24,787 bases of DNA from UBA1738 sp045655325 (GTDB lineage: Bacteria > Bacillota > Clostridia > UBA1381): NCBI GenBank assembly GCA_045655325.1, contig JAZOOY010000030.1, forward strand, positions 1-24,787, given 5' to 3'. Below are positions 1 through 6,666 of this stretch, piece after piece. Numbering within the stretch: the stretch's first letter is position 1; each line of letters starts with the position of its first letter. A program made the position numbers and the translations under genes. The notes beneath the pieces were generated by a model. It saw only the letters and a program-made list of their open reading frames with translations, was not told the DNA's origin and made no database searches.

Positions 1-54
1 CGGTGCGTCGCCGCCACTGGTTAATACTCCAATTTTCTTTACGTTTTCTGCCAT
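1..54 (-). CDS. pfkA: 6-phosphofructokinase, N-terminal fragment
   Basis: Only the first 18 codons lie in the window; the gene runs off the left edge. The translation begins MAENVKKIGVLTSGGDAP, and GVLTSGGDAP is the hallmark N-terminal ATP-binding segment of bacterial ATP-dependent phosphofructokinase, which makes fructose 1,6-bisphosphate in glycolysis. A ribosome site (AGGAAGGG) sits about 8 nt before the ATG and overlaps the stop codon of the preceding small gene, 14 nt away, so the two are probably co-transcribed. pfkA near dnaE is a common Firmicutes arrangement. The call rests on a short stretch, but that stretch is very diagnostic. Confidence 0.9.
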   Translation of the reverse strand, partial: MAENVKKIGVLTSGGDAP

Positions 55-68
55 TTAATATCCCTTCC

Positions 69-245
69 TTATATCTCGCTGTCTATAATTATGGTATGTG
101 CTTCCTGCATTTCTTCTGAAGGCACTAACACTTCAAAAAAATCATCAACCTTTTTTACACAAACCATAATATTATTATCTTTAAGCTTTTGTGCAAGAAG
201 CTTTACGTCCTCTTCCACTTTCGCCATATAAATAACTGTCCACAT
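69..245 (-). CDS. Small 58-aa protein, DUF2007-like
   Basis: This short gene starts MWTVIYMAKVEEDVKLLAQK, ends with TIIIDSEI, and has an intact stop. The shape is beta-helix-beta: a first strand (VIYMA), a helix rich in Lys and Leu, a second strand (NIMVCVKKV), then FEVLVPSEEMQEAH. This resembles the small DUF2007-type or putative signal-transducing proteins often found beside pfkA or dnaE in Clostridia, sometimes misnamed glutamate decarboxylase. A GGAG inside the end of mtrB lies 8 nt before the ATG, and only 3 nt separate the two genes, so translational coupling is likely. The function is unknown. The family assignment is from memory of the pattern and is less certain than the gene itself. 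Confidence 0.75.
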   Translation of the reverse strand: MWTVIYMAKVEEDVKLLAQKLKDNNIMVCVKKVDDFFEVLVPSEEMQEAHTIIIDSEI

Positions 246-248
246 ATA

Positions 249-476
249 TTATTCTCCGGATTTTACATTGCCGTGCTTTGTAAGGATTTCCGCTTTTCCG
301 TTTACCTTGATAGCTGATGTTGTCTGTGTAAACTGTGCGATATAAACTTCACCTTTTTGAAGCTTTTCTGTATGGTGGAATCTTGTACTTGTGCCACGTG
401 TTAAGCCCATAATATTGACTCCGTCCTCCAAAGCCTTAACTACAATATAATCATTTAAAATCATATCTTCTTCCAT
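249..476 (-). CDS. mtrB: Trp RNA-binding attenuation protein (TRAP)
   Basis: This 75-aa protein has the same length as B. subtilis MtrB and matches it along its whole length (VVKALEDGVN, GLTRGT, FHHTEKL, KGEV, IAQFT, TSAIKV). TRAP forms an 11-subunit ring that, with bound tryptophan, wraps (G/U)AG repeats in leader RNA and shuts down tryptophan genes. Tryptophan-pocket residues look kept (GLTRGT at 24-29, AQFT at 47-50, TSA at 53-55). Of the RNA-facing residues, E37, K38 and K57 match E36, K37 and K56 of B. subtilis. However, Q40 replaces D39 and N59 replaces R58. The first ATG is chosen because AAGGA lies 11 nt upstream; M5 has no suitable site. A strong promoter precedes it. No trp biosynthesis gene or anti-TRAP gene is in the window. 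Confidence 0.93.
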   Translation of the reverse strand: MEEDMILNDYIVVKALEDGVNIMGLTRGTSTRFHHTEKLQKGEVYIAQFTQTTSAIKVNGKAEILTKHGNVKSGE

Positions 477-542
477 TTTGTATCCATTCCTTTCCGAAAC
501 GCCTTTGGCATTTCTTTAAATAGTGGATGCTATCAGCTTATT

Positions 543-571
543 ATTGTACCGCATTTTCGCAGAAATTTCAA
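543..571 (-). promoter_or_regulatory. Sigma-A promoter for mtrB-pfkA run
   Basis: On the minus strand, -35 TTGAAA (566-571) and -10 TACAAT (543-548) are separated by exactly 17 nt. Transcription would start near 536, leaving a leader of about 60 nt before mtrB. The -35 lies just past the dnaE stop codon. A weak 6-bp AT-rich hairpin (570-586) overlaps it but has no U-tract, so read-through from dnaE is also likely. Confidence 0.75.
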
Positions 572-587
572 TAGATTTTTTCTATTT

Positions 588-3500
588 TTAGCTAATTTTG
601 ACATTATTTTTGCCGAATATTGCCTCAAGCTTTGAAAAAACATCGCTGTTTTCATCAACTCGCAGGTGTTCCGGTGCAAAAAATCGTTTCTTTGTATCGG
701 CACAGAAGAAGCAAACAGCTGTCTTTCCAGGATGCATTTCCATAATGCGACTTGCCATTTTAACAACGTCAGCGTCCCATGTTCCAAGTTTTACATAAAG
801 CACTTTTTCGTCTTTTGCCGGTGGGGTTATTTCAGGTCTTTCTTCAGTAGTTTTTGTAACTCCTGCCTCTTTTATTCCGTCTAATAATGCTACCTTTTCT
901 GCTAAAAGTTTTGGTTCTTCGTCTTCTCTTATGCTTATTCTTCCTTCAATCATAACTGCTTCTTCTTCACGAAGCATACTGTTGTACTGGGTAAGCACTT
1001 TCGGGAAAACTATTACTTCAATACCGCCAAACAGGTCTTCTATTCTGACAAACGCCATTTGAGTATTGCTTTTTGTTGTTTTATTTTTTCTTGCAGTTAT
1101 AATACCGCAAATCTTTACGTTTTGACCATCAGAAAGCCCGCCCTCAACGGTTTTGAAGCTTCCGTCTTCATCACGTTCAATAGACGCCATAACTGTTCGT
1201 ACATTAACTCGTGTCAGCTTTTCGCAGATTTCTTTATACTCTTCCATTGGATGACCAGAGAAGTAAATTCCCGTTGTTTCCTTTTCAAAGCTTAAAAGCT
1301 CTTTTTTAGAAAACTCACTAACGTTTGGAAGATCAATTTCGCTTGCATCATCACCATCGTCACCAAACAGAGTCATCTGACCGGCAACATTAAACTTTTT
1401 AGCCGATGCTTCGCTTTCAATAACGCTTTCAAAAACGTTCATAAGCTGTGAACGCTTAGCGCCCAATGAATCAAATGCACCGCACTTAATAAGACCCTCA
1501 ACGGCACGCTTATTCATTTCTCTGTCAGTCATACGGTGAACAAAGTCATTAAAACTCTTAAAGCTACCGCTACGTTCACGCTCTGCCACAATTTCGTGAA
1601 CAAAGCTCTTGCCCACATTCTTAACCGCAGTAAGACCGAATCTTATGTTATTGCCCTCAACCGTAAAGCTGTCATAACTTTTGTTAATATCCGGTGGGAG
1701 CTTATCAATATCCATGGTTCTGCAGTTTACAAGATATTCGTTTATCTTATCAAGATCGTCAATGCTTGAAACCAAAGACGCCATATACTCAACAGGATAG
1801 AATGTCTTTAAGTAAGCTGTCTGATAAGTGATAAATGCATAGGCTGCGGCGTGTGATTTGTTAAAGGCGTAGTTTGCAAATTCGTTGATTTCATCAAAGA
1901 TATCAATTGCAATTTTTTCGTCTATGCCACGGTTTACACAGCCATCAATTACCTGATTGCCGTTTTCGTCTTTCTTACCGTAAATAAAGTTTCGGCGTTC
2001 AATTTCCATCTGGTCAGCCTTTTTCTTGGAAATTACACGACGAAGAACGTCGGCACTTCCCAAAGAATAGCCAGCCATGGCACGCACAATTTCAAGCACC
2101 TGCTCCTGATACACGATACAACCGTAGGTTACGTCAAGGATATTTGCAAGGATTGGATGCTTGTATGTCACTTCATTCGGATGATTTTTATTGTAAATGT
2201 ACTTTGGAATTGAGTCCATAGGACCTGGTCTATAAAGTGCAATTCCCGCAATAATATCTTCAAGACAGGTTGGTTTTAGTTCCTGCATAAAGGACTTCAT
2301 TCCCGCACTTTCTATCTGGAAAACGCCCTCGGTGTTACCTGTTGAGATAAAGTCATAAACCTCTTTTACGTCATAATCTAAGGTTGCAAGGTCTATCTTG
2401 ATGCCACGTGTTTTTTCAATAATTGAAAGGGCATTACTTATAACTGTTAGGTTACGAAGACCCAAAAAGTCCATCTTTAAAAGTCCAAGACCTTCAACTG
2501 TGTCCTTTACAAACTGTGTTGTTAAAACATCGTCATTGGTCTGAAGTGGCATATAGTTGACAATTGGTTCTTTACATATAACCACGCCTGCTGCGTGAGT
2601 TCCTGAATGACGTGAAAGTCCCTCTAGTGCTCTTGATGTATCAATAAGCTCGTGGATTTTTTCATCGCTTTCATATAACGCTTTAAGCTCCTGCGATACT
2701 TCAAGTGCCTTGTCAATTGTTATGTTAAGCTCGTTTGGTACAAGTTTTGCAACCTTGTCGGTTTCGGCATAGGATATGTTCAAAGCACGACCAACGTCAC
2801 GGATTGCAAGCTTGGCTTTCATTGTACCGAAAGTGATAATCTGGGCAACGTTTTCTGCGCCGTATTTTTCTACAACATAGTCAATAATTTTCTGTCTTCC
2901 CTCAGGTGCAAAGTCCACGTCAATATCGGGCATGGATACACGTTCAGGGTTCAAGAAACGCTCAAAAATAAGGTTATATTTAATAGGGTCAACGTCGGTT
3001 ATTTCAAGGGTATAAGAAACAATACTTCCTGCGGCACTGCCTCGTCCCGGGCCAACGCAAACTCCGTGGGTTTTGGCGTAGTTAATAAAGTCCCAAACGA
3101 TTAGGAAGTAGTCCACAAATCCCATATTGCGAATAACAGAAAGCTCATAGTCAAGCCTTGCCTTAAGCTCTTCTGTCACGTTTTTATATCTTTTATAAAG
3201 ACCATTTCTGCAAAGCTCGTTAAGATATTCCCAAGCGGTTTTGCCGTCAGGAACGTCATAGCTTGGAAGATGTCTTGAATTAAAGTCAAATTCAACGTTA
3301 CATCTTTCCGCAATTTTGCCTGTGTTTTCAATTGCTTCAGGAACATAAGCAAAACGCTCCGCCATTTCTTCTTCTGACTTTACATAAAACTCGTCGGTTT
3401 CAAAGCGCATACGGTCGTCATCTTCCACAGTTTTTTGCATCTGTATGCACATTAAAACGTCCTGATACTTTGCATCTTCACGCTTTATATAGTGGATGTC

Positions 3501-4109
3501 GTTTGTTGCAACAACTCCAACGCCAAGCTCTTTTGCAAGGCGTACAAGGGTTGGGTTTATGCGTTTCTGGTCAGCGATAGAATGGTCCTGAAGTTCGATA
3601 AAGAAGTTATCCTTACCAAAAAGATTAACGTACTTTTCACCGATTTCCTTGGCTTTTTCATAGTCATCACCTAAAAGTGCCTTTGGGATTTCTCCTGCAA
3701 GACAGGCAGACAGGGCGATTAAACCCTCGCTGTGTTCAGCTAGAAGTTCAAAGTCAATTCTTGGTTTATAGTAATATCCTTCGGTAAATCCCTTTGAAAC
3801 GATATAGGAAAGGTTCTTATAACCTGTCTGATTTTGGCACAAAAGGATAAGGTGAGAGTATTTTGAATCATACTCGTGAACCTTGTCAAAACGGCTTCTT
3901 GGTGACATATACACCTCGCAACCGATAACAGGTTTTATGCCTTGAGAAAGTGCTTCACGGTAAAAATCCACCACGCCGTACATTACACCGTGGTCGGTTA
4001 TGGCACAGCTTGTCATTCCAAGCTCAGCTACCCTTGCTATTAACTTTTTGATACCCGCAGCACCATCTAGAAGACTATACTCGGTATGTGTATGCAAGTG
4101 AGTAAACAT
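588..4109 (-). CDS. dnaE: DNA polymerase III subunit alpha
   Basis: The main C-family replicative polymerase catalytic subunit, 1173 aa, the usual DnaE1 length. The N-terminal PHP domain is complete, with HLHTHTEYSLLDG at 4-16, ITDHG near 37, and later VATNDIHY near 200. The catalytic core has GPGRGS at about 353 and the aspartate triad PDIDVDF near 394-400. The helix-hairpin-helix and OB-fold regions follow in the C-terminal third, as expected. The ATG at 4109 is preferred because AGGAGG lies 8 nt before it; a GTG two codons upstream is only 2 nt from that site. It follows the nitroreductase gene by 24 nt and is probably in its operon. Many Firmicutes also carry PolC, which is not in this window. 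Confidence 0.97.
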   Translation of the reverse strand: MFTHLHTHTEYSLLDGAAGIKKLIARVAELGMTSCAITDHGVMYGVVDFYREALSQGIKPVIGCEVYMSPRSRFDKVHEYDSKYSHLILLCQNQTGYKNLSYIVSKGFTEGYYYKPRIDFELLAEHSEGLIALSACLAGEIPKALLGDDYEKAKEIGEKYVNLFGKDNFFIELQDHSIADQKRINPTLVRLAKELGVGVVATNDIHYIKREDAKYQDVLMCIQMQKTVEDDDRMRFETDEFYVKSEEEMAERFAYVPEAIENTGKIAERCNVEFDFNSRHLPSYDVPDGKTAWEYLNELCRNGLYKRYKNVTEELKARLDYELSVIRNMGFVDYFLIVWDFINYAKTHGVCVGPGRGSAAGSIVSYTLEITDVDPIKYNLIFERFLNPERVSMPDIDVDFAPEGRQKIIDYVVEKYGAENVAQIITFGTMKAKLAIRDVGRALNISYAETDKVAKLVPNELNITIDKALEVSQELKALYESDEKIHELIDTSRALEGLSRHSGTHAAGVVICKEPIVNYMPLQTNDDVLTTQFVKDTVEGLGLLKMDFLGLRNLTVISNALSIIEKTRGIKIDLATLDYDVKEVYDFISTGNTEGVFQIESAGMKSFMQELKPTCLEDIIAGIALYRPGPMDSIPKYIYNKNHPNEVTYKHPILANILDVTYGCIVYQEQVLEIVRAMAGYSLGSADVLRRVISKKKADQMEIERRNFIYGKKDENGNQVIDGCVNRGIDEKIAIDIFDEINEFANYAFNKSHAAAYAFITYQTAYLKTFYPVEYMASLVSSIDDLDKINEYLVNCRTMDIDKLPPDINKSYDSFTVEGNNIRFGLTAVKNVGKSFVHEIVAERERSGSFKSFNDFVHRMTDREMNKRAVEGLIKCGAFDSLGAKRSQLMNVFESVIESEASAKKFNVAGQMTLFGDDGDDASEIDLPNVSEFSKKELLSFEKETTGIYFSGHPMEEYKEICEKLTRVNVRTVMASIERDEDGSFKTVEGGLSDGQNVKICGIITARKNKTTKSNTQMAFVRIEDLFGGIEVIVFPKVLTQYNSMLREEEAVMIEGRISIREDEEPKLLAEKVALLDGIKEAGVTKTTEERPEITPPAKDEKVLYVKLGTWDADVVKMASRIMEMHPGKTAVCFFCADTKKRFFAPEHLRVDENSDVFSKLEAIFGKNNVKIS

Positions 4110-4133
4110 CAGCACTTCCTCCTTTTTGGATTT

Positions 4134-4697
4134 TTAAATTTCTACTAAAATTTCATCAGGCGTTCTTTTTGGAACTGTTAGGACATCGTCTTTCATAAAA
4201 TACTTTATGTCGCCTGCACAGTCCACATAGTCCGCCTTTTGCTCGGAATAGCCAACGGCGATTAAGTATAAAAGACTGTATTTTTCTGAAAGGTTCAAAA
4301 GTTCTTTTATTTCGTCTCTTTTTATTGCACCAAGCCAGCAGGTTGAAAGTCCAAGCTCTTCTGCCGCAAGCAGGATGACAGTACCTGCTGCACCTGCGTC
4401 GGTTTCAAACTGTCCGTTTGGCTTAAGTTCGTTATCGCCTAAAATTGCGATGTATGCTGGTGGCATTTCGGCTTCCGTCGGTGCATCTTCAGGGTGATAT
4501 CCTGACCACTTGGTCAGCGGAAACACCTTTTTTGCCAAATCCCCATCAATAATAGCGTATTTTAATGCTTGAAGATTTGCACCCATAGGCGCAAATCTTG
4601 CGTATCCCACAAGGGTTTCAAGTAAATCCCTTGAAACCCTTTGTGATAAATATTTTCTTTTTGTTCTTCGATTAATAATAGCGTCTGTAACTTTCAT
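4134..4697 (-). CDS. Nitroreductase-family FMN oxidoreductase
   Basis: A 187-aa protein with the family's N-terminal FMN-binding pattern (RRTKRKYLSQRVS, residues 10-22), the ARFAPMGANLQ segment, and the DAGAAGTVILLAAEELGLSTCWLGA stretch that forms the second FMN and dimer contact. Family members are small dimeric FMN enzymes that use NAD(P)H to reduce nitro compounds, quinones or other acceptors; the true substrate cannot be read from the sequence. The ribosome site (AAGGG, about 8 nt before the ATG) is modest. It lies 19 nt after the Na/Pi gene and 24 nt before dnaE, so the three are likely one transcript, though I see no functional link among them. Confidence 0.88.
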   Translation of the reverse strand: MKVTDAIINRRTKRKYLSQRVSRDLLETLVGYARFAPMGANLQALKYAIIDGDLAKKVFPLTKWSGYHPEDAPTEAEMPPAYIAILGDNELKPNGQFETDAGAAGTVILLAAEELGLSTCWLGAIKRDEIKELLNLSEKYSLLYLIAVGYSEQKADYVDCAGDIKYFMKDDVLTVPKRTPDEILVEI

Positions 4698-4716
4698 TTT
4701 AAAAGCCCTTTACAAA

Positions 4717-6468
4717 TTAGTTAAGGCGGTATTTTGACTTGTAAACATCATACTGGCTGATAAAGTCGTTTTCACCGTCGTTTTTAACGTGGCTCAAGTA
4801 TTCGTGAGGCTCATAAGCACTTTCATCTCTTTGTAGAATTGAAACACCGATATTTGAACAGTGGTCCGCAATTCGCTCTAAGTTTGTGATAATATCAGAA
4901 TACACAAATCCAAGTTCGATTGTACATTCGTCTTTCTGAAGTCTTTCGATGTGATTTCTCTTCATCTTGTACTTTAGCTTATCAATTACCTGTTCAAGTG
5001 GCTCAATCTTTATAGCGTACTCGTCATTTTCTTCTGCTACTGTCTTAACAGAAAGCTCAACGATTTCCTTAACGGCTCTTGTTATTACGTCAATTTCGTT
5101 TCTTGCCATGTCTGAGAAAGAAATATTCTTTTCGTAAATTTCCTTTGCCGCTTTAAAGATATTGCAAGCGTGGTCAGAAATTCTTTCCACGTCACCGATA
5201 ACATGAAGAAGTGTTGTAACTTCATTTGCTTCTTCCATATCAAGCTTGTGACCTGCAAGTTTTACAAGGTAAGAACCAAGTTTGTCTTCATAGTTATCAA
5301 CTTTTTCTTCTTGTTCCTTTATATATGAATCAGTCTTTTCGTCATAGTCAAAAAGCTTGTCTATCGCAATATTCACAGATTCGTTTGTAATCTTGATCAT
5401 TTCAGCAATCATTTCTCTTGCCTTTTCAAGAGCGAATCCAGGCATTGAAAGGAAGTTGTCATCAAGAACACGGAACTCGTCCTTTTCTTCATCATCGCCT
5501 TTGAATGTCCAAACCGCGAGCTTTTCAAACTGTTCGCAGAACGGAATTAAGATAACAGTTGACAAAATGTTAAACAATGTGTGGAAAAGTGCTATTGAGA
5601 ATACAGATGCTTTTCCGCTCATAAATTCAAATGGCACAATTGCGTGAATTGCATAGAACACAACTGTAAATATAACAACACCGATAACCTTAATATATAG
5701 GCAAGAAATAGCAACTCTCTTTGAGTCACGGCTTGCAGATAGTGATGCTAAAATTGGTGTAATTGTTGTACCGATATTCTGTCCCAAAATTACAGGAATT
5801 GCAGTTGACATCGGGATTGCACCTGTTAGGGATAACGCCTGCAAGATACCAACTGATGCAGATGATGACTGAATGATTGCAGTCAAGATTGTACCTGCTA
5901 AAATACCCAAAATAGGATTTTCAAATGCAACAAGAATCCTTGCAAAGTTAGGGTCGTCTTTAAGTCCGCCCATAGCGTCTGACATAGATTCCATACCGAA
6001 CATCAAAACCGCAAAACCAACAAAAATTGAACCAAGGTTCTTTTTCTTTTCTGATTTTGCCATCATTATCATAATAATACCGATTACTGCAAGAACAGGT
6101 GTGAATGATTCAGGCTTAAATAAGCGAAGCCACCACAAATCACTGGTAATACCTGTTGTACTGATAAGCCATGCAGTAACTGTTGTACCAACGTTTGCAC
6201 CCATAATTGTGCCGATTGTCTGTGTTAGTGACATAATGCCTGAATTTACAAAACCAACAAGCATTACTGTTGTTGCAGATGATGACTGGATTATGGCTGT
6301 AACACCAAGTCCCAATAAAAATCCTTTAAATCTGTTTGATGTAAGTCTTCCAAGGATTGATTCAAGCTGACTTCCTGAAAGTTTCTTTAGTCCATCGCCC
6401 ATATAGTCCATTCCGAAAAGGAAAAGGGCCAGGCCGCCGCAAAGTGCTAAGATAGAAAAAATGTCCAT
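4717..6468 (-). CDS. Na/Pi cotransporter family protein with PhoU-like tail
   Basis: A 583-aa membrane protein. The first ~320 residues are an inverted repeat of hydrophobic segments, each half carrying the QSSSA motif (residues 61-65 and 200-204) that marks the Na+-coupled phosphate cotransporter family. FLFGMDYMGDGLKKLSG near the start is also typical. Residues ~340-560 are hydrophilic and helical with the E/D-rich pattern of a PhoU-like domain (for example HVIGDVERISDHACNI and NLERIADHCSNIG). It probably imports or gates phosphate at the cytoplasmic membrane, with the tail sensing it. AAGGAG sits 7 nt before the ATG. It is the first gene of a run with the nitroreductase and dnaE, and has its own strong promoter and a leader of about 120 nt. 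Confidence 0.93.
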   Translation of the reverse strand: MDIFSILALCGGLALFLFGMDYMGDGLKKLSGSQLESILGRLTSNRFKGFLLGLGVTAIIQSSSATTVMLVGFVNSGIMSLTQTIGTIMGANVGTTVTAWLISTTGITSDLWWLRLFKPESFTPVLAVIGIIMIMMAKSEKKKNLGSIFVGFAVLMFGMESMSDAMGGLKDDPNFARILVAFENPILGILAGTILTAIIQSSSASVGILQALSLTGAIPMSTAIPVILGQNIGTTITPILASLSASRDSKRVAISCLYIKVIGVVIFTVVFYAIHAIVPFEFMSGKASVFSIALFHTLFNILSTVILIPFCEQFEKLAVWTFKGDDEEKDEFRVLDDNFLSMPGFALEKAREMIAEMIKITNESVNIAIDKLFDYDEKTDSYIKEQEEKVDNYEDKLGSYLVKLAGHKLDMEEANEVTTLLHVIGDVERISDHACNIFKAAKEIYEKNISFSDMARNEIDVITRAVKEIVELSVKTVAEENDEYAIKIEPLEQVIDKLKYKMKRNHIERLQKDECTIELGFVYSDIITNLERIADHCSNIGVSILQRDESAYEPHEYLSHVKNDGENDFISQYDVYKSKYRLN

Positions 6469-6518
6469 AATTTGCTCCTTGTTTTTTCTTTATGTATATT
6501 TATATTCTTTTTATATGC

Positions 6519-6565
6519 CCTCTGTTTTTAGAGGATTTTTAACGAAAAAGATAAGGTCTTTTTCG
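6519..6565 (-). other. Two hairpins in the Na/Pi leader
   Basis: In the minus-strand leader, a 9-bp perfect stem (CGAAAAAGA/TCTTTTTCG, 6543-6565, 5-nt loop) is followed by a 5-bp stem (CCTCT/AGAGG, 6519-6534, 6-nt loop). Neither is followed by a U-tract on the minus strand. They could affect mRNA stability or regulation; no known riboswitch is recognised. Confidence 0.4.
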
Positions 6566-6596
6566 GGATTTTTCTTAAAAATTTTCATACATATTC

Positions 6597-6625
6597 ATTA
6601 TATCATATTTCTTTTCTTTTTTCAA
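6597..6625 (-). promoter_or_regulatory. Sigma-A promoter for Na/Pi-dnaE operon
   Basis: Minus-strand -35 TTGAAA (6620-6625), 17-nt spacer, and -10 TATAAT (6597-6602) with an extended TG one base before it. The match is close to perfect. The start would be near 6590, giving a leader of about 120 nt that holds two short hairpins (6543-6565 and 6519-6534). Confidence 0.85.
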
Positions 6626-6627
6626 CA

Positions 6628-6659
6628 AAAAAATACCTACCAAACGGTAGGTATTTTTT
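6628..6659 (-). terminator. Rho-independent terminator of hppA
   Basis: A 14-bp perfect stem, 6628-6641 with 6646-6659, and a 4-nt loop. The core is ATACCTACC/GGTAGGTAT with A/T runs continuing the stem, so the minus-strand RNA ends in a run of U. It starts just after the hppA stop codon and lies next to the -35 of the Na/Pi promoter. Confidence 0.85.
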
Positions 6660-6666
6660 ATATAAA

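Noticed and set aside
570..586. Terminator after dnaE
   Set aside because: The hairpin is only 6 AT-rich base pairs, has no U-tract on the minus strand and overlaps the next promoter.
5873..6370. 165-codon plus-strand frame opposite the Na/Pi gene
   Set aside because: It mirrors the conserved QSSS repeats of the real gene, and no start context or family resemblance is seen.
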